Shown one piece after another: positions 16,101 to 24,070 of a stretch of 64,000 bases of DNA (position 1 is the stretch's first letter; the number at the start of each line of letters is the position of its first letter). The notes under the pieces are model-generated. The model was not told where the DNA came from. It ran no database searches and worked only from the letters and a program-made list of their open reading frames with translations. Position numbers and translations under genes: made by a program. Source of the DNA: JAWQFO01 sp033436665 (GTDB lineage Bacteria; Pseudomonadota; Alphaproteobacteria; Rhodobacterales; Rhodobacteraceae); NCBI RefSeq assembly GCF_033436665.1, contig NZ_JAWQFO010000002.1:186001-250000 (forward strand). The letters are read 5' to 3'.

Positions 16101-16288
16101 GCGTCTTTCGCGACCGGCAGGGTCGCGGATGCCGGCATCCCGGCCATCTCATGCTTGTCCGAATGAACGCCAACCTTGCCGAACGGGCAAGGCACAGCAC
16201 TCGGGTCGCTGGTTGCGACGCTGGCGACAAGGCCGAGAGCGATGGCAAGGCTGGTCACGGGAATGGAGTTTCTGAGGGGCAGGCGCAT
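16097..16288 (-). CDS. small exported protein, 63 aa
   Basis: The frame MRLPLRNSIPVTSLAIALGLVASVATS looks like a signal peptide followed by a 35-residue mature chain (PCPFGKVGVHSDKHEMAG and onward) with a single Cys. GGAG 6 bp before the ATG at 16288 supports translation. No family is recognised. It ends on the CTAG shared with the plus-strand gene. The size and unknown homology keep confidence modest. Confidence 0.5.
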   Translation of the reverse strand: MRLPLRNSIPVTSLAIALGLVASVATSDPSAVPCPFGKVGVHSDKHEMAGMPASATLPVAKDA

Positions 16289-16367
16289 GTGGATCTCCGG
16301 CGTTTTTGCGTGACGTCGATGGTTCCACGTACCGATTGAAGAAATCCGTCGCGGAAATTGCAGGAAA

Positions 16368-16775
16368 TCAATCCTGCGGGGTTCCGAGGTAATCGTCGTC
16401 TGACACCTGCTCCAACCAACTGACCGGGCTGCCGTTCTCGACCTCCTGGATCGCGAGGTGCGTCATCGCACAGTCCGGGGCCGCGCCGTGCCAGTGTTTT
16501 TCTCCCGGCGGGATCCAGACGGTGTCGCCGGGACGCAAGGCGCGGACGGCTTCGCCTTCCGTTTGCGCACGGCCCGCGCCGGAGAGAACGAACAGCGTCT
16601 GGCCCAGCGGATGCGTGTGCCAGGCTGTGCGCGCGCCCGGCTCGAAGGTGACCGCGGCCGCGCGCACCCGCGCAGGCTCGGCGGCAGACACAACCGGATC
16701 GATCCGCACCCGACCGGTGAAGTACTCCTTTGGACCTGTCTCGGATGGCCGACTCCCGGCCCGCATGATGTCCAT
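16368..16775 (-). CDS. cupin-domain protein (mandelonitrile lyase/carboxymuconolactone-type cupin)
   Basis: This 135-aa protein has a single cupin barrel. Metal-binding motif 1 is WHTHPLGQTLFVLSG (about residues 51-65), and motif 2 is PGDTVWIPPGEKHWHGA (about 80-96). The start MDIMRAGSRPSETGPKEYFTGRVRID matches cupins annotated as (R)-mandelonitrile lyase or related metalloenzymes, which bind one Mn or Fe. The substrate is unknown. It lies 47 bp downstream of batD but on the same strand after its own spacer; the order on the strand is batD first, then the cupin, so read-through from the Bat operon is possible. Confidence 0.82.
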   Translation of the reverse strand: MDIMRAGSRPSETGPKEYFTGRVRIDPVVSAAEPARVRAAAVTFEPGARTAWHTHPLGQTLFVLSGAGRAQTEGEAVRALRPGDTVWIPPGEKHWHGAAPDCAMTHLAIQEVENGSPVSWLEQVSDDDYLGTPQD

Positions 16776-16822
16776 CGTTTTTGCCTTTCTGTTGGTTCGG
16801 TGGCGGGCAACTCCGCGGCCTG

Positions 16823-18082
16823 TCAGCTCGGGTTGAGCGGTGCCAGCGTGACGTTGCCCGGTTCGACCCGCCCGCGGCCCCTTTGTTGAAGCGCCACTTT
16901 GAGCGCAGTCCAATCGGCATCTGGCACCTGGTCGGGGTGCGGTCCGAAGCGGTGCGCCCCGATGCGCGTCATCGCCTCGGATATCGCCTGCAGACGCGGC
17001 GCTTCCGTGACTGGCGCGCGCCGGGCCCATTCGTCGATCCAGCGCCGTGCGCCGTCGAGATCGCGCGCCCGAATCGCCCGCATGGCCTCACGTTCCGCAT
17101 GGGCCTTGCCGGCCAGACGGGCCGCCTGACGCGCGTGCCGCGCCGCAACCAGCCGCGGCCAGGCAAAGCGCAGCAGCAAAGCCAGCGCGACAAGCACGGC
17201 GACGCCGGCGGCGATCAGGCGCGGATCGAGCCGGTCGGCGAGGGTGGGCTGGTCGCGCGGCGGCCCGCTCACTGAGACGTCGAAACCCTCGACGCTCGCG
17301 GTTTCGATCTCGCCGGTGTCGAGGTTGTACCAGTCGAGCGTCAGCGCCGGCACCGTGCCCGCACCGCCGCCCGCGGCCATGAGCGTCTCGCTTTCTACCC
17401 GCGTGCCGGACAATTCGCCGCGGTTCTCGGCCTCGGTGATCCTCGGCTCGTCCGGGTAGATGTCCACTCCGGTTATCTGCACGTCGCTCAGGAGCGGCGG
17501 CAGGACGATCGGCGAGGCGCCCTCGATCGTCGCCGTGACCGTCCGGGTCACACCGGCACCGAGATCGAGGTCCGTGGTCGGACCCGAAAGCTCCTGTTCC
17601 AGTGAAAGCCCGGTTGCGGCGATGAAGGGATCGAGCCCCTCTGCGCCCTGCGGCAGCACGCCTGCGATCGACACCGGGTCGGTCTCGACCGTGACCACCA
17701 GCGGATCCGTTGCGGCGCCGGTCTCTGGATCGGCATAGGTCACGCGCACTGACCGGGACGGAATATCAAAGCGACCCGGCACCATCGGCGACAGTCGGTA
17801 GCGCCGGCTGACGCCTGACCAGGTCTCGCCGTCGACGTTCTGGCTGGTGGGGTTCGTGGAGTTTTCCGGCAGCAGGACGCGCAGGTTCGGCATCTCGAAG
17901 CTCGGGAATTCGACCGGTTTCGGCATGAAGGTGGGCACCAGCACCGTGACCCGCATCGTCAGGTACTGGCCGGGGATCGCCTCGGTCTCCTCCATATCGA
18001 TGCGGACCACCGGCGCGGATGCATCCTGCGCGGCCAGTGAGACCGGCACCATCAGAAGCAGGATCGCGAACCAGCGCATCAT
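16823..18082 (-). CDS. batD: BatD-like protein
   Basis: This 419-aa membrane-anchored periplasmic protein has a signal peptide (MMRWFAILLLMVPVSLAAQ). Ig/BatD-type strands follow (IPGQYLTMRVTVLVPTF and YRLSPMVPGRFDIPS). A transmembrane helix near residue 300 (LIAAGVAVLVALALLLRFAWP) is followed by a basic, helical cytoplasmic tail. BatD proteins accompany MoxR and VWA proteins in 'aerotolerance' operons and are thought to form a periplasmic complex with BatA/BatB; the biochemical role is unsettled. The first ATG overlaps the batB stop (ATGA). It is the last Bat gene in the run. Confidence 0.85.
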   Translation of the reverse strand: MMRWFAILLLMVPVSLAAQDASAPVVRIDMEETEAIPGQYLTMRVTVLVPTFMPKPVEFPSFEMPNLRVLLPENSTNPTSQNVDGETWSGVSRRYRLSPMVPGRFDIPSRSVRVTYADPETGAATDPLVVTVETDPVSIAGVLPQGAEGLDPFIAATGLSLEQELSGPTTDLDLGAGVTRTVTATIEGASPIVLPPLLSDVQITGVDIYPDEPRITEAENRGELSGTRVESETLMAAGGGAGTVPALTLDWYNLDTGEIETASVEGFDVSVSGPPRDQPTLADRLDPRLIAAGVAVLVALALLLRFAWPRLVAARHARQAARLAGKAHAEREAMRAIRARDLDGARRWIDEWARRAPVTEAPRLQAISEAMTRIGAHRFGPHPDQVPDADWTALKVALQQRGRGRVEPGNVTLAPLNPS

Positions 18083-19587
18083 CGCCGCGCCGCCTCGATC
18101 GCGAAACGCTGGCGCAGGAAGTCGCCGGTCTGCGTGTCCACCGTGTTCATCCACTGATCGGCCGTCAGCAGGCCTTCGCCATCCTCGCTGGCCTCGATCT
18201 GGGTATCCGCGCCGCGCGCCTCCTCGTTGTCGAACACGATGTCGTCGGCGCCTTCGCCGGTGTTCTCGCCGGTGTCCGACTGCTCGCGCGTGGTCTCGAC
18301 GTAGTCGAGGATGCGCTTGGCCGTTTCGAGGTTCTCGGCCGCGCCGGGAAAGTCGGGGTCGCGTTCGAGCGTCGTCTCGTAGGCCGCAATGCCGTCGCGA
18401 TAGGCGCGGCTGCGGATATGCGCGAGACCCTCGGCAAAGGACGCCTCGGGGGTCTCGATCCGGTGGAACGCCTCTGCCGCGGCTTCGTACTGGCCATCCC
18501 TGAACATGGCGAAGGCCTTCCACATCGGATCGGTGAAGCGCTCGGCGGCAACGTCGAATTCCTTGCGCTGGTAGGCAAGGCGGCCCTGCTGGTCCGGGGT
18601 CAGGAACCAGTCGGCGATGCCGTCGGCGCGCGCGGGATTGGCGGGTGTCATGCCGCCCGCGAGCGTCAGCAGGATCACCCAGCGCATCGTCCAGCCGCGC
18701 CGGAACCAGAACAGCGCCACGAAGGCTGCAGGCCAGGCCAGCACCCAGCCGCGATCGTCCCAGGGCTGCGTGCCGTCCTCCGTCAGCGCGCGCTGGTAGG
18801 CGGCATTGAGACTGCGGTCGAGCGCGCGAATGTCGGCATCGTCGGGCGTCACCCGAACGACCGGGACGTCGCCCGCATCGCCACCCGAGCCCTCGGGCAG
18901 CACGGCGAGGACCGCGAGGCTGTCCGCTGCGGTTCCGTCGCCGTCGTCCGGTGCGGGTTGGGGTGGCGCAGGCGTGTCGGTCACCAGCAGGATGCCGCCG
19001 GGGGTCTGCTCGCCCGCGAGGATGTCGCGCGCCATGGCGAGCGCATCCTCGGCGTTGTCCCCCTCGTCCGGCATCACCTCCGGCAAAAGACCTTGCAGAT
19101 AGGGATGCAGGACATTGGCGTCCTCGGTCATCGGAACGACGGAATGCGCCGTGCCGCCATAGGCGACAAGGGCCGTGCGTGCGCCGGCGCGCAATTCGAC
19201 CAGGTCGCGGATCTTCTGCTTGGCACGCTCGAGACGGGAGGGCGCGACATCGTCCGTTTCCATAGACGGCGCGACCTTCAGCGCGATGACCACGGGCGCG
19301 GTCTGCGCCACGAAGGGGTCCGGTACGCGCGACCACGTCGGACCGGCGGCCCCCAGGACCGCCAGCACCAGGCCGAGTGCGACGAGGTCGATGGGCAGGA
19401 TGCGGCGGCTTTCGCGTCCGCCGACGCTGAGCGCGTCGCGCAGATGCGGGGCGAGCCCCTCGACCACCAGCGGGCCGGCCGCGACCCGGCGCCGTGCGAG
19501 CCACCACAGCAAGGCGATCATCGGCAGCAGCAGCAGGGCCAGAGGACGCAGGAAGTGGAATGCCTCGAGAGCGACGGCCAAATTCAT
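18079..19587 (-). CDS. batB: BatB/BatC fusion: VWA domain plus TPR region
   Basis: This 502-aa inner-membrane protein begins with two helices (FLRPLALLLLPMIALLWWL and ILPIDLVALGLVLAVLGAAG). A VWA-like domain at about 90-270 and a further helix near 295 follow. The C-terminal TPR-like part is QQGRLAYQRKEFDVAAERFTDP through DPDFPGAAENLETAKRIL, normally a separate BatC. The metal site is degenerate: the DxSxS position reads K104-x-A106-x-S108 (ALKVAPSM), whereas BatA beside it has an intact DISGS. The ATG at 19587 overlaps batA's stop by 4 bp. It probably scaffolds BatA/BatD; metal-dependent ligand binding is unlikely. Confidence 0.83.
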   Translation of the reverse strand: MNLAVALEAFHFLRPLALLLLPMIALLWWLARRRVAAGPLVVEGLAPHLRDALSVGGRESRRILPIDLVALGLVLAVLGAAGPTWSRVPDPFVAQTAPVVIALKVAPSMETDDVAPSRLERAKQKIRDLVELRAGARTALVAYGGTAHSVVPMTEDANVLHPYLQGLLPEVMPDEGDNAEDALAMARDILAGEQTPGGILLVTDTPAPPQPAPDDGDGTAADSLAVLAVLPEGSGGDAGDVPVVRVTPDDADIRALDRSLNAAYQRALTEDGTQPWDDRGWVLAWPAAFVALFWFRRGWTMRWVILLTLAGGMTPANPARADGIADWFLTPDQQGRLAYQRKEFDVAAERFTDPMWKAFAMFRDGQYEAAAEAFHRIETPEASFAEGLAHIRSRAYRDGIAAYETTLERDPDFPGAAENLETAKRILDYVETTREQSDTGENTGEGADDIVFDNEEARGADTQIEASEDGEGLLTADQWMNTVDTQTGDFLRQRFAIEAARR

Positions 19588-20582
19588 GCGGCGACCCTCG
19601 CGCGTCCACGCCTGCCGCGCCGTCCGCCGAGGCCGCGTGCCGCGACCGTCAGCGTGCCCAGCAGCGCGGCAAGGCCCAGCGGGATCCAGGCCAGCGCCTG
19701 GCGCGGACGGTAGGAGAGCGTATCCGTTGTGCGCGGGGCGAGGTCGTCGATGCGGTCGTAGACCTCCGTCAGCCCTTCCTGGTCCTCGGCGAAATAGAAT
19801 TCTCCACCGGTCCGGGCGGCGATGTCCTGAAGCGTCGGGATATCGACCTTTTCCTCGCCCGAGGCGTCCGGGTCGCCGACGGCGATGGTGTAGATCTCGA
19901 TGTCGCGATCGTTCGCGATTTCGGCAGCATTCACCGGGCTCATCCGGCTCGCCGTGTCGGTGCCGTCCGACAGCAGGATCAGCAGACGCTGGTCGACGTC
20001 GCTGGCCTCGAAGGTCCGGATCGCAAGCCCGATGGCATCGCCGAGCGCGGTATGGGGTCCGGCCATGCCGACCTCGGTCTGCGCCAGCAGATCGGTGATG
20101 GTCCGCAGGTCCTCGGTCAAGGGTGCCTGAACGTAGGCCTTCGTGCCGAAGACGATCAGCGCCATGCGGTCGCCCTCGCGGTCGGCGACGAAGCCATCGA
20201 CGACCGAACGGACCCCGGCCAGACGTTGAGTGTTGTCGCCGTCGCTGCCGGCAAAGTCGCGGGCGTCCATCGAGCCCGAGATGTCGATGGCCAGCACCAG
20301 ATCGCGCGCGGCCTTCTCGACGGTCACCGGATCGCCGACCCGTTCCGGCCGGGCCATCGCCAGCACGATCAGCGCCCAGATCACCACGCCGGCGATGATC
20401 TGAAGGCGCGATTTCGTCAGCACCACCGACCCCGGCCCGGCCTCGGTTCCCGCGGCATCGACGATGCGCCGGAAGAAGGGAAAGCGCAGGGCCGGCACGC
20501 GCTCGCGGTGCGGCGCGATCAGCCGCCAGACCAGCGGCAGCGGCAGGGCCAGCAAGGCCCAGGGGAAGGCCAGCGAGATCAT
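19584..20582 (-). CDS. batA: BatA-like VWA domain protein
   Basis: This 332-aa inner-membrane protein has two N-terminal helices (LAFPWALLALPLPLVW and LQIIAGVVIWALIVLAM), a VWA domain and a C-terminal helix (LAWIPLGLAALLGTLTVA). The metal ion-dependent adhesion site is complete: DISGSMD near residue 98, the Thr in AGPHTALGDA and the Asp in LILLSDGTDT. The C-terminus is very basic (RGLGGRRGRRGRARVAA). VWA domains bind protein partners through the metal; in MoxR operons they are thought to hand clients to the AAA+ ATPase. It overlaps both neighbours by 4 bp. Confidence 0.9.
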   Translation of the reverse strand: MISLAFPWALLALPLPLVWRLIAPHRERVPALRFPFFRRIVDAAGTEAGPGSVVLTKSRLQIIAGVVIWALIVLAMARPERVGDPVTVEKAARDLVLAIDISGSMDARDFAGSDGDNTQRLAGVRSVVDGFVADREGDRMALIVFGTKAYVQAPLTEDLRTITDLLAQTEVGMAGPHTALGDAIGLAIRTFEASDVDQRLLILLSDGTDTASRMSPVNAAEIANDRDIEIYTIAVGDPDASGEEKVDIPTLQDIAARTGGEFYFAEDQEGLTEVYDRIDDLAPRTTDTLSYRPRQALAWIPLGLAALLGTLTVAARGLGGRRGRRGRARVAA

Positions 20583-21049
20583 GTCGCGCGCGCTCGCCTG
20601 TGGTGCCGAATCCAGTCCGCCACCGCGGCGCCGAGCCCGTCCGGGGCAGGGGCGCCGCTGTAGGGGGCGCTGGTCACCGCGCGCCCGGGACCGGTGCTGA
20701 AATCGCCCGAGGGCAGTGTGCGGTCCAGAAAGGCAAGCCAGTCCGCGCCGGACAGCCCGGCCACGTCATGGCGCGGGAAGGCCGACAGGGCCGTGCGGCG
20801 CAGGATCGCGGCTACGGCTTCGGCATCATCGCCGGCAGCCTCGAGCGCGCGCAGCGCGGCGCGCCGGTAGGCGTTGGCGCGCCGGTGCGCCGCGAGCCGG
20901 TAAAGACCGTAGCCGACCAGCGCCAGCAGCAGCAGCGCCAGCGCCACCCAGCCCCAGGTCTGCGGCATCATCGACACCGGTGCCGGTTCGTCCGGCGGCA
21001 CGATCTGGTCGATCAGGTCGACAAGGGAGACTGGCCCGTCCTGGTTCAT
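20579..21049 (-). CDS. DUF4381 domain-containing protein
   Basis: This 156-aa protein has a single membrane helix (WGWVALALLLLALVGYGLYRL, about residues 32-52) and a cytoplasmic helical domain (RRAALRALEAA, ILRRTALSAFPRHDVAGLSGADWLAFLD). DUF4381 proteins occur almost only between the DUF58 and BatA genes of MoxR operons, as here. It overlaps both neighbours by 4 bp (ATGA). Molecular function is unknown; a role in assembling the VWA complex is inferred from context. Confidence 0.85.
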   Translation of the reverse strand: MNQDGPVSLVDLIDQIVPPDEPAPVSMMPQTWGWVALALLLLALVGYGLYRLAAHRRANAYRRAALRALEAAGDDAEAVAAILRRTALSAFPRHDVAGLSGADWLAFLDRTLPSGDFSTGPGRAVTSAPYSGAPAPDGLGAAVADWIRHHRRARAT

Positions 21050-22032
21050 CGCCGCGCCCCGGCAAGACCCATCAGGCGGCGCATCTGGGTTACGCTGTCC
21101 TCGGCGGTGGTCAGAGGCAGCACCGGAACGCCAAGCGACCTCTGCCAGTCGAGGATCGCGGCAAGCCGGCCCTGGGCCATGTCGGCAAGACTGCGGTGCG
21201 TCGCCCGGTCGCCGGTGTCGATCTCCGCCTGCAGGGCACCGTCGGAGACCACGAAGCGCGCGTCCGGCGGCAGGTCGTCCGCAAACGGATCCGAAACCAG
21301 CCCGATCACCAGGTCGTTGCGCCGCGCGAGCCCCGCCACGAGGCGATGCGTGGTCGCGTCGACCTCGTCGAAATCGCTGAAGATCAGCACGAGATGATTG
21401 CGCGGCGCAATCCGGGCAACCGACTCAAGCACCCGGTTCATCGGCATGGGCGTGGCAGGCGGGGCATCCGCGGCGAGCAGCGCGTTGGCCTCGGCAAGGG
21501 CGGTGAGAAACGTGGTAAGCGCGCGGCGGCTTCGGGCCGGACGGATCTCGGCGATGGTCTCGTCACCGAAGACGATGCCGCCGACCCGGTCGCCCTGGTC
21601 GAGAATGCGGTGCGCGGCAAGGGCGGCACATTCGCCGGCCGTCACCGCCTTCATGTTCAGCACCGAGCCGAAGAACATCGACATGCGCTGGTCGACGACG
21701 ATCAGGGTCGGGCGGTCGCGCTCTTCGGTGTAGACGCGGACATGCGGCGTGCCGGTGCGCGCCGTAACCTTCCAGTCGATCGTGCGGATGTCGTCATTGG
21801 GCAGGTAGTCGCGCAACTCCTCGAAGTTCAGCCCGCGCCCGCGCAGGCGTGACGCGTGGCGACCATTGAGGATGCTGCGCGCAGGCTGGCGCGGCAGGAA
21901 GCTGATCCGCCGGGCCTGCGCCTCGAGCGCGCGAAGGTGCGGCAGGGTCAGACGGATGCGTGGATCGCTGTCCTCCGGGGCGGAGACCTGCGGCATGGTG
22001 CCGGTGCGTATGCGGGCGGCCTCGTCCCTCAT
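21046..22032 (-). CDS. DUF58 domain-containing protein
   Basis: This 328-aa cytoplasmic protein carries the DUF58 signature GRGLNFEELRDYLPNDDIRTIDWKVTARTG (about 70-99). A VWA-like fold follows (LIVVDQRMSMFFGS, then LIFSDFDEVDATTHRL), with MIDAS residues only partly kept. DUF58 proteins are encoded directly beside MoxR and are regarded as its adaptor or partner. The ATG at 22032 is 4 bp after the moxR stop; an internal ATG twelve codons later is an alternative. It overlaps the DUF4381 gene by 4 bp. Confidence 0.9.
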   Translation of the reverse strand: MRDEAARIRTGTMPQVSAPEDSDPRIRLTLPHLRALEAQARRISFLPRQPARSILNGRHASRLRGRGLNFEELRDYLPNDDIRTIDWKVTARTGTPHVRVYTEERDRPTLIVVDQRMSMFFGSVLNMKAVTAGECAALAAHRILDQGDRVGGIVFGDETIAEIRPARSRRALTTFLTALAEANALLAADAPPATPMPMNRVLESVARIAPRNHLVLIFSDFDEVDATTHRLVAGLARRNDLVIGLVSDPFADDLPPDARFVVSDGALQAEIDTGDRATHRSLADMAQGRLAAILDWQRSLGVPVLPLTTAEDSVTQMRRLMGLAGARR

Positions 22033-22036
22033 CGGG

Positions 22037-23041
22037 TCACGGCAGGGCGACCTGCTTGAGCAGCTCCTCGACGACCTTGTCCGGCGTGACGCCTTCGCCC
22101 TGCGCCTCGAACGTGAGGCCAAGCCGGTGCCGCAGCACGTCGGGCGCGATCGCGCGCACATCTTCGGGGTCGACATAGTCGCGGCCCGCCATCCAGGCGT
22201 GGGTGCGCGAGCATTTGTCGAGCCCCAACGATGCGCGCGGGCTTGCCCCGACTTCGATCCAGCGCTTCAGGTCGTCGCCGAACTCGGCGGGAATGCGGGT
22301 CGCGTTGACCAGATCGGCCATGTAGCGTTCCATCGCCTCGGAAACATGGATCGCCCCGATCTCACGCCGAGCGTCGAAGACGGCCGATTGCGGGATCGGG
22401 GCGGGTTTCTCCTTCGCGGGCGCGCCTTCGCGTTCTTCCATCGCGGCGATCTCCTCGCCCCGTACGAGCTTGATGACCTCGACCTCGTCCTCGACCGGCG
22501 GGTAGGTGATCATCACGTGCATCAGGAACCGGTCCATCTGCGCCTCGGGCAGCGGGTAGGTGCCTTCCTGCTCGATCGGGTTCTGGGTCGCCATGACCAT
22601 GAACAGCGGCTCCATCCGGTGGGTCTTGCCCGCCACCGTGACCTGCCGTTCCTCCATCGCCTCGAGAAGTGCCGCCTGCACCTTGGCGGGCGCCCGGTTG
22701 ATCTCGTCGGCGAGCACGATATTGGCGAAGATCGGACCCGGCTCGAACCGGAACTCGGACTGGTCGCCGGACTGGTAGTAGACCTCCGTTCCGGTCACGT
22801 CCGAGGGCAGCAGGTCGGGCGTGAACTGGATGCGGCTGAAATCGGCCTCCATGTTCTTTGCCAGCGCCTTGATCGCCCGGGTCTTGGCAAGGCCGGGCAG
22901 ACCTTCGACCAGCAGGTTGCCGTTGGCGAGAAGCCCGATCAGCAACCGGTCGATCACGTCGCGCTGGCCGATGATCGCCTCGCCCATGCGCACGCGCAGG
23001 GCGTCGATCTGGTCGCGTGAACTCACTGGTTGCCCATCCAT
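22037..23041 (-). CDS. moxR: MoxR-family AAA+ ATPase
   Basis: This 334-aa AAA+ chaperone-like ATPase has Walker A VEGLPGLAKTRA near residue 47 and Walker B ANIVLADEINRAPAKVQ. It also has sensor 1 FMVMATQNPIEQEGTYPLPEAQMDRF and the C-terminal sensor 2 region GASPRASLGL. MoxR proteins act with VWA proteins to mature or insert metal or cofactor into client enzymes (methanol dehydrogenase, CO dehydrogenase and others). The ATG at 23041 is inside the HAD gene (19-bp overlap) and has GGAG 6 bp upstream; a GTG at 23026 is the alternative. It starts the MoxR-DUF58-Bat block. Confidence 0.94.
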   Translation of the reverse strand: MDGQPVSSRDQIDALRVRMGEAIIGQRDVIDRLLIGLLANGNLLVEGLPGLAKTRAIKALAKNMEADFSRIQFTPDLLPSDVTGTEVYYQSGDQSEFRFEPGPIFANIVLADEINRAPAKVQAALLEAMEERQVTVAGKTHRMEPLFMVMATQNPIEQEGTYPLPEAQMDRFLMHVMITYPPVEDEVEVIKLVRGEEIAAMEEREGAPAKEKPAPIPQSAVFDARREIGAIHVSEAMERYMADLVNATRIPAEFGDDLKRWIEVGASPRASLGLDKCSRTHAWMAGRDYVDPEDVRAIAPDVLRHRLGLTFEAQGEGVTPDKVVEELLKQVALP

Positions 23042-23997
23042 ATCCGGCTCCAGTCCTGCGCCATGTCGACAAGCGTCCAGCCACGTTCGCCGGCCTCGTC
23101 GAGGCCGCGGTTCAGCACCCCGATATGACCCTCGCGGTCGTAGGCGAATTCGCGTTCGCCGTCGGTGTGATGCACGATCAGGCCAAAGCGCGGCCCGTCG
23201 CCGGCCGTGGTCCATTCCAGCATGGCGAAGTCGCCGTCCGAGTTTCCGCTGGCGAAGATCGGGCGCTGGCCGATGTGGCGCATGATGCCGACGGGCTTGC
23301 CTTCCTTGTCGTCGACGAAGGACACGCCGCCGTCTTTCATGACCGTCGGCGTCCCGCTGTCTGCGGAATAGGAGGTGTTGCCTTCGGTGCCGACCACCTG
23401 CCACGGGGGTATTCCGTAGGCCTCCTCGGAGATGGCGCGGATGAAGTCGATCCCGCCGCCCGAGACGATGTAGGTGGTGAAATCCTCGTCGCGCAGGTAG
23501 CGCAGCAGTTCGACCATTGGCTGATATGTCATGTCGGAAAAGACCATCCCGGTCGTGGGATGCGGCGTTGTGGTCAGCCAGTCGTATGCCGAGGCCTTGA
23601 AGTCCTCGGGCGTGATACCGCCGTGCGAGACATTGATGACCTCGACCAGACCTTCCACCCCGCCCGCCATCATGCCTTCCATGTCGCCCTCGGCAGCGGC
23701 CTTGAGCACGTCCGACCCGAGGATCGAAGGATCGTCGGCCGCCTTCTGTTTCAGGACGTCGATGGCGTAGAGAAGCTGAAAATACGCGGGCTGTTCGGCC
23801 CAGAGGTTGCCGTCGTTGTCGAAGACTGCGATGCGGTCGTGCACGGGTACGAAGTCTTCGGACGCCGGATCGGTCACGGCCTCGACAAAGGAGATGATCG
23901 CAACCTTGCTGTCGCCCGCGTTCCAGGACGGCAGCGGGTCGGCAAGGCTCGGGAACGCGAGCAAGGCAAGAAATGGCGTGGCGAACAGGGCGCGCAT
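23023..23997 (-). CDS. exported HAD-superfamily phosphatase
   Basis: This 324-aa protein has a signal peptide (MRALFATPFLALLAFPSLA), so it works in the periplasm. The HAD motifs are present: motif I AVFDNDGNLW near residue 48, motif II IVSGGG, and motif IV ASGNSDGDFAML. The fold resembles phosphoserine phosphatase-like periplasmic HADs of unknown substrate. The ATG at 23997 has GGAG 6 bp upstream; the TTG four codons earlier is rejected. It lies 73 bp after the sulfatase, across a hairpin, and overlaps moxR by 19 bp. Sulfatase and phosphatase would together strip ester groups from periplasmic substrates. Confidence 0.86.
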   Translation of the reverse strand: MRALFATPFLALLAFPSLADPLPSWNAGDSKVAIISFVEAVTDPASEDFVPVHDRIAVFDNDGNLWAEQPAYFQLLYAIDVLKQKAADDPSILGSDVLKAAAEGDMEGMMAGGVEGLVEVINVSHGGITPEDFKASAYDWLTTTPHPTTGMVFSDMTYQPMVELLRYLRDEDFTTYIVSGGGIDFIRAISEEAYGIPPWQVVGTEGNTSYSADSGTPTVMKDGGVSFVDDKEGKPVGIMRHIGQRPIFASGNSDGDFAMLEWTTAGDGPRFGLIVHHTDGEREFAYDREGHIGVLNRGLDEAGERGWTLVDMAQDWSRIWMGNQ

Positions 23998-24028
23998 GAT
24001 CGTCTCCAAAGGAAAATTCGTCGAAAGA

Positions 24029-24051
24029 CCGCCCCGGACAGTCCGGGGCGG
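24029..24051 (-). other. intercistronic hairpin between the sulfatase and the HAD gene
   Basis: CCGCCCCGGA (24029-24038) and TCCGGGGCGG (24042-24051) form a perfect 10-bp stem with a 3-nt loop, 19 bp after the sulfatase stop on the minus strand. It is followed by TCTTTCG, a weak U-tract. It should act as a partial terminator, letting the sulfatase be expressed above the downstream HAD-MoxR-Bat genes. Confidence 0.75.
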
Positions 24052-24070
24052 CCCGATTTCGTGGCGATCA

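Noticed and set aside
16823..19609. Single 928-codon minus-strand frame through batD and batB
   Set aside because: Only the part after 18082 (batD) matches a protein family. The first half is the wrong frame of batB, which is read in its own frame from 19587.
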